A DNA stretch of 64,000 bases from Acanthosepion esculentum. Its lineage: Eukaryota > Mollusca > Cephalopoda > Sepiida > Sepiidae. The position numbers were made by a program, and so were the translations under genes. The notes under the pieces were generated by a model, which saw only the letters and a program-made list of their open reading frames with translations, had not been told where the DNA came from and did not search any database. Positions within the stretch are counted from its first letter, which is position 1; each line of letters opens with the position of its first letter. The DNA lies in assembly GCA_964036315.1 (NCBI GenBank), contig OZ038487.1, forward strand, positions 59,170,842 through 59,234,841, written 5' to 3'. Below, in pieces: positions 12,746-23,285 of the stretch.

Positions 12746-13098
12746 GTAGCTGTGTTACACTGAAACAGTACTGTCTGCGAATGACAGAATTTAGCTCTTG
12801 AAAATATATTTTCAATTGAGCATTGTTGAATGACAAGCTAATTCTAAAAACAACGGTCACCTGCGTAAATGCGAAGCTCTTTATTAAAATGAATGAAGCA
12901 CTATGGCTGCTTGATGTTTGTTTACATCTGTACAAGCAATACGCTAGATTTCGCTGACTTGTTCTGTCGAGTAAAGATGACTGTGGTAGAAGTTCTGACT
13001 GACATCAAACCGGTTGGGTTTCGATTCGGGCTTGAGGCATTCGGTTGTCTAATCGCACTGAGGAGCTGTGATACTGTGAAACAGTATTGTCTGCGAAT

Positions 13099-13103
<5 letters not shown>
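12746..13103 (+). repeat. tRNA-headed SINE-like repeat with a second tail copy
   Basis: The tail GAGCTGTGATACTGTGAAAC then AGTATTGTCTGCGAATGACA (13063-13103) repeats a nearly identical ~42-bp block at 12746-12787. The body has an A-box-like TGGTAGAAG (about 12983) and a B-box-like GGGTTTCGATTC (about 13015). The 3' end passes directly into (TA)n at 13101, as in the other SINE-like repeats here. I have no second full copy, so family status is uncertain. Confidence 0.55.

Positions 13104-13141
<38 letters not shown>
13101..13141. repeat. (TA)n microsatellite at SINE tail
   Basis: About 20 TA units immediately after the GAATGACA tail. Confidence 0.95.
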
Positions 13142-13143
<2 letters not shown>

Positions 13144-13505
13144 GAAGTTAAAATGAGTTCTGAAATTTTGATGCATATATATGTGACTGTAGGGGTATAT
13201 ATAGGTGTATGTATGTATATGGGTGTATGTGTTGGCATGTATGTATGTGTGTGGAGACATACATACATATATATGTATATATATCTTATACCCTATATAA
13301 AACCATTCAGTATATTCAATCTTAAGTAATCAAATTTTACTATCATCATAAGGCTTTCTAATATTTAACTTATGGTACATACGTTAATATAGGAATGTAA
13401 TAGGTAGTTTTTAAAGGGTTACTTACCGATACGTATTAGATTATGAGTTGAAGCGACCTTAGAATATATATCTAACGAAATAATTAATGATTTTACATTC
13501 GTACC

Positions 13506-13782
13506 TGTTGTGGTAGGATCCACCTAATCTGCATAGGTGACTACCGACTATATAAATAATGGTTGGTACCGGAAGACGAGGAGCGAATACAGAGATCCAG
13601 CTAGAGACTCTGCCCGACTGCGACTTAGTCAACACATTCTCCAGGAACGTCTTCCCAGAAATACTAGATGTAAATATTGTGTACACTTTCTTGTTATAAT
13701 ACATTCTTGTTCTAAGTACATTTTGTGTTGCATTATTATTCCATGCATTAGTCGAGATTCAACAATGAGTCAAGACTCAACA
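13506..13782. mobile_element. Solo LTR with 5-bp target duplication
   Basis: A 277-bp segment begins TGTTGTGGTAGGATCC and ends GAGTCAAGACTCAACA, so the ends are TGTTG...CAACA, the short inverted TG...CA termini of LTRs. It is flanked on both sides by GTACC (13501-13505 and 13783-13787), a perfect 5-bp target duplication. A TATA box (TATAAATA, 13551-13558) lies in the first fifth, as expected upstream of an R region. No internal retrotransposon sequence adjoins, so this is a solo LTR left by recombination. The superfamily (copia, gypsy or BEL) cannot be told from the LTR alone. Confidence 0.85.
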
Positions 13783-13787
13783 GTACC

Positions 13788-14598
13788 TGACAATAATTCT
13801 AATTCGTTTTCATTTTCCTCTTATAATTTCGTCTATTTACCCGGGTTTTTCTAACTAAACTCCTTTTATTATCCTTCGAAAACGTGTCATCGTAACATAG
13901 GGTATTTGTAGATACATGTCGGCTCGCATATGTATGTGTGTGCATGGATGTAGGTAATTAAGCGTATGTGAATATAGATGGTTATGCGAGTAGAGATATT
14001 CTTAACGTGGACGAACGCATGGGTGCACATGTTTATCCAAATTCCCTCCAAATCTTTGAAATCACTCCCCTAAACTTTGAGCTCTGATATATGGACGAAT
14101 TTAATACTTCAATAATTCTGAATTATCGCTTTTTCCTCTTACTAAATTTACCTCTTGATTGTTTTTCACTTTTTTGTTAATTTCCGTGGATTCCTGTTGA
14201 ATCAAACTTTGGCAGGGTAGGACAGCTCATCGGCTTCCCCTTCTCTCCCTCTACCCAGACCTTCCTACCCCCATAATATAATTCCTGTAACGGTGTCTTC
14301 TTCTGTCATATCTCACACCATATACTTTTTAACGCTCTCATTCTCTTTTTCTCTCCAACTAACCAGTTTCCCACTACAAACTGATAGCGTAAACAGTTTA
14401 AAAAAATCTTGCGATCTTAAAATTAAATTCGTAGGTTAAAATGGACATTAACTAAATGTATCTTAATTGTAATTGTAAAGAAAATTTCGCTCTGTTTAAT
14501 GAAAATAAAAATTGAGCGCTCTTTGTGCGTCAGTTTTAACATATTTCAAATTCTATATTGTATTAATAGCACTCTTCTGGATTATACCAACGGATTTA

Positions 14599-14600
<2 letters not shown>
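13788..14600. other. No gene seen
   Basis: Balanced to AT-rich sequence with pyrimidine-rich patches around 14220-14360. No transposon or exon-like signal. Confidence 0.45.

Positions 14601-14656
<56 letters not shown>
14601..14656. repeat. (TA)n microsatellite
   Basis: About 28 TA units. Confidence 0.97.
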
Positions 14657-14840
14657 GAGTGTAATATTAAAATTGTTCAAATCGTGGGACAGCATAGTTG
14701 GCCATCCAACAAATGACAATTAGCCATCTTGATACCATTTGCCGTAAGAATCAGTGAAAAATCATTTAAGTTATTCAGCTACAAAGAGATAACAGATTAA
14801 AATCGTTTTGAATCAGCCCCACAGTTTTCTCTTCTGAGAA

Positions 14841-15242
14841 ATGGTGAGAGGAAAAAGATGATTAAGGCTTTCAGTAATGGTACCCAAGATTCATACTTTT
14901 GCTTCCATCTTCAAAGTCCATTCAAGAACCATCAGGAGAACGGTGAATAATTTTAAAAAAGAGAGAACAGTAGGGATGAAAACTGGATCAGGAGGTCACA
15001 ACAACAGGGGTCATCATTTAAACCTATAGCTAATGACTTCAAATAGAAAAGATTCAACTCAATCCATAATAAGTTTGGTATCCGAGAGAGGGGTTTCGGC
15101 TATGACAGTTCAAGCAGCAGTGAAAACACTTGAAAATAAAATCGTACGTGAAAACTGTGAGGAAACTTGTTAGCCCAGGATAGAAACTTAGAAGGTTAGG
15201 GAGGGCGATCATCTTGAATAAGTTGGAAATTGATCCTGGACT
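14841..15242 (+). pseudogene. Tc1/mariner-superfamily transposase, N-terminal DNA-binding part
   Basis: The frame from 14841 reads, between stops, VHSRTIRRTVNNFKKERTVG, MKTGSGGHNNRGHH and STQSIISLVSERGVSAMTVQ, then AAVKTLENKIVRENC. After a shift it continues KLRRLGRAIILNKLEIDP. The basic GSGGHN...G linker followed by TQSI..LA...GVS..TV..AVK is the paired-type double helix-turn-helix of an IS630/Tc1-like transposase subfamily. At least two stops and one shift are present. The catalytic half is missing; (TA)n begins at 15251 exactly where it should start. Confidence 0.78.
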
Positions 15243-15243
15243 G

Positions 15244-15250
<7 letters not shown>

Positions 15251-15300
<50 letters not shown>
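15251..15300. repeat. (TA)n microsatellite truncating the transposase fragment
   Basis: About 25 TA units. Confidence 0.96.
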
Positions 15301-15302
<2 letters not shown>

Positions 15303-15588
15303 AACTTCATTTCAATCCTTTACGAACTTCCGATCCTTAGCTACGATTAATTAATGATGAACATATAATTTTCGTTTATGATCGATTTCATCACAAATCT
15401 TCTGATAATCTTGAAGAGTAATTATGTATTCTTATTGCTGAAAATAGAGTCCAGCAGTGTTATAAAAACATTCGAGAATTCCAGTAAAATATCTTTAATC
15501 ATTTCTAAGATACAATGCTTCAGAGCTTAATTTAACAATTCGACAATTTTGCTTTTACAAGATTTGGTTAATTTTGGTGTTACACCCG

Positions 15589-15591
<3 letters not shown>

Positions 15592-15682
<91 letters not shown>
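15592..15682. repeat. (TA)n-(GA)n microsatellite, tail of SINE-2
   Basis: TA to about 15645 then GA to 15682. It sits at the 3' end of the minus-strand SINE-2 copy that follows. Confidence 0.97.
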
Positions 15683-15687
<5 letters not shown>

Positions 15688-16082
15688 TCTCCCGTCGTAT
15701 TCGACGTATAAGGGACAAGCAACTAAGTTCCTAGGAACCGACAGCCCAGACACCAGGACATATATTTTGATTATAGTGGTGAATGTTTTACGCAGAACCA
15801 ACCACACTTTTTGAAGAGCCGAATACAGAGACCTGGTGCACTCCGTGCCACAAGGCTCCCAAACAACCTTCCGCAGGTTTTGAATTTACAGTTGTCCTTC
15901 TACTAAAGAAGTTACCATACAAGGCTATAGGACCGAATCTGTCCCGCTATTTACCCGTAGCTAGGAGGAGAAGATGATTCATACGTTTCCCAAGGATATT
16001 AACACGGTAGTGAATGTAATGGATTCGACTGGAATTCAAACTCTTTGATTCCTCAATCCGAGCCGCTATCCATTACTCCCGC
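15683..16082 (-). repeat. SINE-2, near full-length copy
   Basis: Read on the minus strand: a degenerate tRNA-like head with a B-box-like GAGTTTGAATTCCAGTCG (about 16029-16046), then a GTGGGAAACG-type core, TGGCAACTTC, CAAAACCTGCGGAAGG, CAGGTCTCTGTATTCGGCTC, TCACCACTATAATC and GTCTGGGCTGTCGG, ending at GAGAGTCCAC. Words appear in the same order in 37619-38005 (plus). The tail runs into (TC)n(TA)n. Transcription by RNA polymerase III from the internal boxes would be the expected mechanism for such a family (known for SINEs). Confidence 0.82.
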
Positions 16083-16316
16083 AATATATATGCATTTTAT
16101 TTAGACATCAATCCTTGTTTCATGCAAATTTCATTACATATGACAGACAAGGTGCTTTGATTATGTTTTTTATATGATTTCTCATATGATATCAATTTTG
16201 TTTTCCTTTTTCATAGATAAATTATTAAAAAAACAAACTATTCAAATGTTTTATTTTTCCAAGCGCTTTCGGCTATATCTTACGCCGTTATCAAGGATGA
16301 ATTTTAGTTATTGTTT
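16083..16316 (-). mobile_element. Penelope-like element 3' tail (copy A)
   Basis: Minus-strand reading from 16316 gives CCTTGATAACGGCG...TATAGCCGAAAGCGCTTGG, then an AT-rich stretch, then CAAAGCACCTTGTCTGTCA, AATGAAATTTGCATG and G.TGTCTAAATA. The same blocks in the same order follow the GIY-YIG domain at 42575-42775, so this is the tail of the same PLE lineage. The block TTGATAA-CGGC...GCC-GAAA (16294 down to 16267) resembles the core of a hammerhead ribozyme, a motif known from PLEs. The SINE-2 copy abuts it directly. Confidence 0.72.
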
Positions 16317-16375
16317 ATTGGAAATGGATTGATTTGAGTAAATGTAATTTCAAAAAATGAAAAATAATGAAAAAA

Positions 16376-17226
16376 TGAAATATAACGACAAAAAATTTTC
16401 ACTTCTTACATTTTATTTATGATACAAATAGGAATTAATTTCTTCAATATAGATGCTTCTTCCTTTGCTGTTTCTTTGTTTACATTGTACTTTTTTATTC
16501 TTCGTTTCATAGCAGGTCACTTAGGTATTTGTAACTACAGCGATTATCCTTTTTCTTCAAATATATCGTCCAAAAATTGCCATCATGCAAGAAATAAGAA
16601 ATAGTGTGCTTTTATTACACCTCGCTTCCCTACGCTTAACGTAAAACCACGAAAAACCCTTAAAAAATCCCATTTTTCGGCAATAACTACCCGTTTTTTC
16701 ATCCGATGCTTTCCAAATTTGCAATGTAAATTACATATGCCACAGAAATTGCATTGCGTGAATGTTTGGTTTAGATTATTTCAGTTAAGTGGACGAAAGC
16801 TGCAACAAACTAGGTCCAAAGTCAGCCTTTGCCATTTAACCAATAGTTTCTTCATGTGATTCCATCCTAAATTGTCATCTGAACGCCCTTTGATGTAAAG
16901 ATTGTTTGAGAAAAATTATTGAAGCGTTAAAAGGGAAAAATTCCCGATGAACCTCTTATTAACCCCAGCTTTACAGTAAACGTGCTAAGAAGGAAGTATA
17001 ATACAAAGCAAGTAACTTAGGGAGAGAGAGAGAGAACAGAAGGAGTCTGCAGGTAGATATCTAGCTTGCTGAAAAGACAGGTGGATGAAATATAACGAAT
17101 ATATAAGTTTTTGAGTTCTTAAATTTTATTCATGATACAAGTAGGAATAAATGTCTTCTATATACACGCCTCTTCCTTTCGTGTTTCTTTATTTACATTG
17201 TGCTTTTTTATTCTTCGTTTAATAGG
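16376..17226. repeat. Pair of ~137-bp direct repeats flanking dispersed repeat R2
   Basis: 16376-16511 and 17089-17226 share AAATATAACGA...TTTTATT.ATGATACAA.TAGGAAT and TCTTCCTTT..TGTTTCTTT.TTTACATTGT followed by TTTTTTATTCTTCGTTT. They are 713 bp apart and bracket R2. Either a local tandem duplication or terminal repeats of an unknown element. Confidence 0.8.
16565..17010 (+). repeat. Dispersed repeat R2, copy 1
   Basis: Matches 27060-27475 in the same orientation over ~420 bp. Shared words include CATCCGATGCTTTCCAAATTTG, TTATTTCAGTTAAGTGGACGAAA, AAACTAGGTCCAAA and CTCTTATTAACCC...CTTTACAGTAAA. No open frame is shared. Class unknown; the ends are not defined well enough to identify terminal repeats. 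Confidence 0.85.
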
Positions 17227-17580
17227 ATGTCCCTGAAGTCAAGATAAGTGTAGCAATTTTAACGTTTTGTTTATTATTCAAAACAGCTTTATAAATTCAA
17301 ATATTAGGTAGTCAGTACCATTTATTAATGAAAAATACAACGTAAATGTCGTCCGTTTTCTACTCCATAAAAAAACGATCTTTCGGTAGTATTTTATACC
17401 AGTGATAATTCACTCAGGTTGCAGCGCTCATATTTTTGCACTCATGTTGTCCTATGGGTTATTCATGTATACGCACTCGTTAATGTTAGGTGTCCCGAAA
17501 GAAAATGATTACCAGGCGTTAGATTAGGAGAACGTGCTGGTCATAAAATTTTTGCGAAAGTATCCAATAACTAAAAGTAT
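17223..17580 (-). pseudogene. Mariner-type transposase C-terminal remnant
   Basis: On the minus strand, around 17440-17575, one frame gives PARSPNLTPGNHFLSGHL. This corresponds to the WP.RSPDLTP.DFFLWGHLKS signature that carries the third catalytic Asp; here that Asp reads Asn. A terminal-repeat-like TAGGATGTCCCTGAAGTCAA at 17223-17242 would be the 3' end. The rest is lost. Confidence 0.6.
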
Positions 17581-18483
17581 GTTTCAATCAAAAATAAAAT
17601 TCAACGATTTTCTTTCTTTGTTCAAGTTGTGAAGTTTTTCACTGGTAATTTCCTCATGTTAATCTAAAACAAGAAGGAATGAATGAGAGAAAGAAAGAAA
17701 AATAGAAAGAAAGAAAATGTACGAAAAATCCGATATTTATTGGCATTTTTAAATGCCTAGATGATGTTTGAAACAAATTGTACTAATTTTTTTTTTTTTT
17801 ACTATGAGTGAACGTTACTTCAGAGAACGGGCGCTGATTTCTTTAAGGGAAGTAGGAACCAGGATAACTCTTGATTCGATGATCACTAACCGTGGGTTTC
17901 AGGTACGTTTACAGCTACGATTATTAAAATCATGAACTTCTGTCCCATGGAACAAAACTACATCTTACAGGGATTTGAAATTCAAATGCATCACCTAATC
18001 TATATTAAGAGAATTTCGGAATAATTTCGGATTAAGGTAATAAGGAAGGCTTAGAATTGTTCCAAACCTTCTTAGAAGAAAAACGTCAAAAAATTAAAAT
18101 ATCTGAGGAAAATAATCAAACCTCTCCCTAAAATAATCTTATGGAAAATTCACGAATACAAAAAAATTGACATTGCATCTTTATAAGACGAGTTACTAGT
18201 AGAACATTATCCAGAACAAGATACTCCGAGGTGTATATCTTAGTGTGTACACATGATGATAAAACTACCTATATCATCTTATTAGGGTGTATCAAATGTT
18301 TTTGTTTTTCTACACAACTTCACCCGAAAACCTTTTTAATGTAAGAATCTAGTCTCTATATAGCCACAGTAAGTATTGTTATTAGTAGCAGAAGCACTAT
18401 TAATATCATCATTATTGTTATTAATATTGATAGAATTACTAGAAGTAATAATTTATGGACCAGCGCGAAAACAAAGTAAAGTT
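17581..18483. other. No gene seen
   Basis: AT-rich. A GAAA-rich stretch near 17685-17720 and (ATT)-like composition near 18390-18440 are the only local features. Confidence 0.45.
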
Positions 18484-18700
18484 GGGGTACAAATATCAAT
18501 ATAGCCAATATTGCGCCCATTCTGGATGAGGGTATACCACGCACATGCATCACATACAAATGGGATAAATAATAAGGAATGAGAGAATAACACGCTAAGT
18601 GATTCTGGGGTAGAAATATATGATGCTCAATATGACTAACATGGCGCTCAATCTGAATTAGGGTATACCAAGCACATCCATCACAGCCAAATTTGGTTCA
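18484..18700. repeat. Two-copy tandem repeat, ~122-bp period
   Basis: 18484-18565 and 18606-18696 share TGGGGTA.AAATAT, ATGGCGCxCA/TTGCGCCCA, GGGTATACCA.GCACAT and ATCACA..CAAAT. Non-coding. Confidence 0.7.
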
Positions 18701-19599
18701 TATAGAGAGAGGTGTTGATAAAAGCAAATTTATTTAGTCGTTTTCTACGGCTTATCGAGTTTCGCAGGTTATTTAAAGCCAGAAAAATTTTTTTCTTAGT
18801 TTTTTGGTGGGACATAATAATGGTTTAATAAAAGTCTTACTAATTAACTCATAGTTCGGAGAAGCCAAAGCGTATTTGTGCGTAAGTGATTAAAACGATC
18901 CCAACTTGGCTCTCCGATTAACCATTCCGTGCCATAATCCACTACCCGACCAGTATATCCGAATTTACAGCATCTGGTATTCCCATTCTGTCAACCATTT
19001 AGGTACCGATCTGGTTCGACGCTGTTTAATTTTGACGAATTTACCAGAAAAAAAAGCAGTGTATAACCTTGCAGGTGGGATCCAGTTATAAATGATTTCA
19101 GGTTGGACAATCAAGTCCGTTCAGAAGAGTTGAAATTGAGAATATTTGCAAGTATCTGGATATGATTCTCAAGTCGCTTCGGCTGCCTAAAAAGAAAAAA
19201 AAAAGAAAAAAAAACCCAAACAAACAAACAAAAAAAATAAACACGCTGTTAACATCCGGCTATAGTGCTTCTTGAATACTCCCCCCCGTGACAGATATTC
19301 ACAGTGCGTCAGCCCTGAGAGAACATGTCCAAGTGGGTAATTTTCGGATAAGGAAATATCTGCTACTGAACAGGATTTTTTTTAGTATAGCTGACCTAAA
19401 TTCACCAACACAATTCATTCAAACATTTTTTAAGCAATTCACCCTAAGTAAGGCGGGAGAGCCACTAGTGCGCAAGGGGCTAAAGAGAGTGTAAGTACGG
19501 GGAAAGACTGGGTATAGTGGGTGAGGGAAGGATAAAAAGAACAACAGAGGAGGATAAGGACAGGGATCAAGGCAAGAGATGTCCATTTAAATTCTTGAA
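18701..19599. other. Unassigned; shares one block with 25205-25290
   Basis: The block at 18729-18835 (TTTTCTACGGCTTATCGAGT, GCAGGTTATTTAAAGCCAGA, ATAATAATGGTTTA) recurs at 25205-25290, so it is probably a LINE 3' region. An A-rich tract at 19188-19240 may be an old poly(A) tail. No gene. Confidence 0.45.
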
Positions 19600-19865
19600 G
19601 ATTATAGTTATCAGGGAATCAAGTAAGAAAAAGGGAGTTCCACCGTCGGGAAGTGCGAGAGTAGAAGCTGCTGAAGTAGAAGTGGTTTACATTTAAATGT
19701 TTCGACAGTAAAATGGTGGGACCGAGATGCCAACCCAGGAGCACGCTTAAATTCATGCATTCGGAGCACCAGTGAAAATATCTCTGTCAAAGAAGATGTC
19801 ATGAAAATATTTATAGAAAAGCCACATTTAGTCGGTGAGAAAGTGACTGAAGATGAGACCGCCAA
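19600..19865 (-). pseudogene. Jockey/CR1-like LINE C-terminal fragment
   Basis: A minus-strand 84-codon frame includes INIFMTSSLTEIFSLVLRMH and EFKRAPGLASRSHHFTVETF. These align with YKYFHGNCSDELLSLVPRLH and EFKRPTRLVSRSHPFTVETV of the better copy at 41421-41816. It then diverges by a frameshift. Confidence 0.85.
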
Positions 19866-20143
19866 GTCAGGCGTGTTATACTCTTTGTTTCAGATGCAAA
19901 TATAAGTAAATATTATTGCAATTTAAAAGCGTTATTTTCAATCGCGAATCAAAGCCGCTAAAGATGCTAAAAAAAAATTCTGGAGATATCAAAACAATAT
20001 CTGACTGCACTGCCGAAAACTGGTTTGAGAGTTGTGACTTTTCCCTTAAAATCAGATATAGACGGCTATCTTATGTCGCTTATAAGGCTTTAAAACACAA
20101 AGTTGAAAAGAAGACAAACTATTAAGCTGAGCATCGAATAATA

Positions 20144-21295
20144 CTATAAGTACGGCTTCTTCTTCTTTATGTGCCTTGTCACCACAGGACATAGACGATC
20201 ATGACTTTCCACAACTTCTTTGTAGAGCTTAATAAACTTTGTTTTCTGTTTTTTCGCCATCCACTGACTCAGGCTGACTAAGTATATTATACGTTGTTTT
20301 CCTCTGTCCTTCTTGCTCTCTATATTTCCCGTGAGTATCATATTTCCAAGCCGTCCTTCCTCATTATGTGCCCTAGAAACGTCAACTGTCTCTTCCTGAT
20401 GTTAGTTATTAGATTTCTTTTTGTTTCCATTTTATTCAAAACGTCGTCGTTCGTTATGTTCTGTGTTATCCTCAGCATCCTTCTGTAGAAACCCCATTTC
20501 TGTTGCCTCAAGTCTACTCTTCATCTTTGTATAGATTGTCCAGCACTCACTGCCATACAGGAGAACAGATATCACATAGCACTTTAGTACACTTTCTATT
20601 TCTTAGTACAGTGTAACCCGAATATAAGAGAGATTTTATCTGGTCCCAAATTAGAGCCTGTGTTAATGTATATATAATAGACAAAACCCGGATATAAGAG
20701 ACTTCTTCTCCGGTCCCGGCAACTCTCTTATATCCGGGTTACACAGTATTTCGTTTAGCTTTTGGGATGCTTTTTTGGTCATTCCAATACACCTTCGGAT
20801 TTCAGTGTCACACATTTCCGTCCTCTGTTAAAACACTTCCCAGATATTTAAACTTACGCACTTGTTTGATTTGTGTGTCTCCGATTTTCAATTCGCTCTT
20901 TGAGGGTCATTCTTTTGCTAACAGCCATGCATTATGTCTTCTTGCAATTGATGTTGAATCATTTTTTCTCGGTTTCTTTCACTACCTTCTGTAGGACTGT
21001 TTATAGCTTTCTTCTCCTGTCGGCTATCAACACAGTGTCATCTGCATACACCTATGTTGTTTAAGATTGTGGCCGCCAATAATGAATCCTGGTCTGACGT
21101 CTAGTTCTCTCAGAACCGCCTTGCTCTATCGGTTGAATAAGTCCGGTGAGAAGACATATCATTGTCTTACACCCCTTTCTATTTTTGTATATCTCCTGAA
21201 TTCTACCCTTATGCAGTTAGTTTGCTGCCAGCATAGGTTCTTGATTATTCTAATATCAATCCTAAATTTATCAAGGTTGTTTCTATCGAAATTTC
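20144..21295 (-). pseudogene. RTE-like LINE, reverse transcriptase palm to C-terminus
   Basis: Reading from 21295 downward across several frames I see IDIRIIKNL.W, IERGVRQ (the G-V-R-Q fingers/palm turn), SPDLFN, then YADDTVLIAD with the catalytic YADD at 21048-21037. After that come the DGxxxxTEIRR region, LEATEMGFYRRMLRI, and near the 3' end LTGNIESKKDRGKQR and an HIxxxxKKKP tail. The lineage is the widespread invertebrate LINE with the 'FLGHIMRKEGLE..TLTG.IEGKR.RGRQR' C-terminus, usually placed near RTE. Many frameshifts; the endonuclease is absent. A 138-bp MITE interrupts it at 20609-20746. Confidence 0.88.
20609..20746. mobile_element. 138-bp MITE in a LINE, TA target duplication
   Basis: Ends CAGTGTAACCCGAATATAAG and CTTATATCCGGGTTACACAG are inverted repeats, with an internal partial copy AAAACCCGGATATAAGAGA. 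TA flanks both sides (20607-20608, 20747-20748). The paralogous LINE copy at 21296-21402 has the same surrounding words (TATTTCTTAGTA...TTTTGGAATGCT) with no insert, which serves as an empty site. CAGTG.AACC.GATATAA termini with TA duplication suggest a pogo-like family; the class is inference. Confidence 0.88.
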
Positions 21296-22080
21296 TCTAT
21301 TTCTTAGTACCCTGCTCAGATTTTGGAATGCTTCTTGGTTATCCCAATACATCTTCTGATTTCAGTGTCAGACTTTCCGTCCTCTGTTAAAACACTTCTG
21401 TAAGTAAACTGGGATTGCAAAGGAAATATTTGTCGCAGATTATTTCCACGTCATAGAGAATAAATCACACTAAGTTCCAACTCGAACATCGAGGGCAGAA
21501 AGAAATGCCGAAAACTCGATTCGCAAATACTATCTCGCTAAACAAAATGCACGCCACCAGTCAGAAAAATAACTCATTCTCCACCAAACGCGGTAGCCAA
21601 AATTGCCCAATTCCCCAGATTGGAGAACACCAACTGCTTTTATCGGGCGAACTTTTTTTCATTTTCGTCGACAGCTAAGAGACGATCTCCAGTATTTTGC
21701 ATATCAAAGTACGTTTAATTGCGACTCCTGCGTCAGACTTAATTTTAATTCAAATATTCCGTCTTCAGCATGTCATGCGGAATACGTGCCCTTTTGTTTG
21801 GTAATTAATTTTCTTTTTCGTCGTAAAATACATGCGACTCGCTGTCGCTTAGTTTGACGAGGTAAATCCCCGTTTTCTTCGCTATAACTTCCCAAATATT
21901 TACGTTTCCCCACTTGTTTGATTTGGGTGTTTCCGATTTTCAATTCACTCTTTGAACTAATCTTTTTGCTAAACAGCCATGCATTCTGTCTTCTTGTAAT
22001 TGATGTTCAATCATTTCTTTTTCCCTACGTTCAATACCTTCTGTAGGAATTTTGTAGCCTTCTTTCTGTGTCTAAACTTA
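21296..22080 (-). pseudogene. Second RTE-like LINE copy, split by a 489-bp insert
   Basis: 21296-21397 repeats the segment at 20590-20840 (GTCAGACTTTCCGTCCTCTG, AAAACACTT). 21887-22080 continues the same LINE (CTTCCCAAATATTTACG, ACTTGTTTGATTTGGGTGTT, AAACAGCCATGCATTCTGTC). Together they are the C-terminal third of the RT region. The piece lies 5' of the other copy on the minus strand, i.e. as a head-to-tail partial duplicate. Confidence 0.82.
21398..21886. mobile_element. 489-bp unidentified insertion with putative 4-bp duplication
   Basis: Aligning the LINE copy with its uninterrupted relative at 20830 places the break at ACTT, which is present on both sides (21394-21397 and 21887-21890). 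The insert starts CTGTAAG and ends GCTATA. It is more GC-rich than its surroundings and shares nothing visible with the rest of the window. An LTR-like or unknown insertion is possible. Confidence 0.6.
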
Positions 22081-22299
22081 AAAAAAAGAATAGTCAGGTT
22101 TCGTGAAAGTTTCCCGTAAAAAATACTCTTCATATAGCATAGTATTTTAGTTATGCATGCCTGAAGACAGATATCTTCCTCAGCATCGAATGTCGATTAT
22201 CTAGCAAAGATTTCAATGCGATTTGTTCAGCAGTTAACCGATAAGATCGTTGCTGAGTCAGCATTTCATCTGTCGGTTTTCACCGTTCAGGAAAAGATG

Positions 22300-22400
22300 G
22301 TAGGGGTTATAGAAAAATAAATAAATAAATAACCTGGCAAAATTAAACGAGGAAAAGTTAAAAAGGCAACAATACAGAATAAACCAAATTGTATATGATT
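22300..22400 (+). repeat. Dispersed repeat R3, copy 1
   Basis: AAATAAATAA.CCTGGCAAAA, TTAAACGAGGAAAAG, CAACAATACAGAATAAA.CAAA and TATATGA recur in the same order at 36680-36765. About 85 bp shared; no frame, no defined ends. Confidence 0.75.
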
Positions 22401-22819
22401 AAATTCCTGAATAGAAAATGAGAAAGAGCAAAAGACAGAGAGAGGGTGAGAGCGGGAGATGGGAAGAGAGATGATAGGTAGAGGGAGGGAGAAAAAAGAG
22501 AGAAAAAAAAGAGCGACCATTGTTGCAAACAAGAATTTTTAATCTTATTCACGAAAACGGAACAAAATGGACACCAGCGCAAAATCTGGATGCAAATATA
22601 AAAAAGAATAAAATAAAAAAGAATGAAAATATATATAAATATCAATAGATTAATTTTGCGGACCAGACTATCAACCATTTTTGTGGAGGCGAGGGGATAC
22701 TTTTATTTATTTATTCATTGTCTATTTTGTATTTTTTTTTCGTTTTCATGTTTCGATTTTAGTGAAATTTCGCACCAGCCATTTGTTCAGTACCATTGTT
22801 TTTCCAATACAGGGCCAAA
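22401..22819. other. No gene seen
   Basis: Purine-rich to 22520, then AT-rich. Overlapping 70-106 residue frames on the two strands are compositional. Confidence 0.4.
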
Positions 22820-23020
22820 GAGACACTCAAGTTAGAGGGGTAATGAATGAAGCTGTTGTAAGAGCGGAAGAGGAGGAAGTAAAAAGAGCATATTATGAGC
22901 ATATATGAGATAGATAACAATCCTAGACTTGAAGAAGGTAAGATCGTAGTGATCGGGGAAACGTCCTCTCGGCAGCGTCTTCCACAAAATAACAACTCTG
23001 CGGAAGAATCTCAGCGAAGC
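22820..23020 (-). pseudogene. LINE C-terminal fragment
   Basis: Minus-strand reading gives LWKTLPRGRFPDHYDLTFFK then SRIVIYL. This is the typical C-terminal motif (LWN.LP...FP..Y.L..FKSRV.RYL) of Jockey/CR1-like LINEs. It is the first of five successive partial copies on this strand between 22.8 and 25.2 kb. Confidence 0.78.
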
Positions 23021-23136
23021 TTCTCCCTTTCATATTGAACACTGTGTTCCTCTAAATATTCAATGTGATTTTCTTCTGAAAGAGATATACAACATTAATG
23101 ACCATAAAAAGCCATTGTTAGTATAGCCAAACAAAC

Positions 23137-23285
23137 AAAATGTCAATCGTTATCTTCTGTCTTCTTAAAACTTTTATTGTTCTGTCTCATTAACAGTAGT
23201 TTTTCTCGTATTCTCTAACACTCAGTAACTCCTTGCATCCTAGTGGCTTTATTGACTTGCTTGGGATGAAATGAGAAAAACAAAA
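23137..23285 (+). pseudogene. LINE 3' end scrap, opposite orientation
   Basis: AATGTCAATCGTTATCTTCT, AACTCCTTGCATCCTAGTGG and TTGCTTGGGATGAAATG follow the order of the 3' end at 41780-41900 and 46460-46610. Confidence 0.65.
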
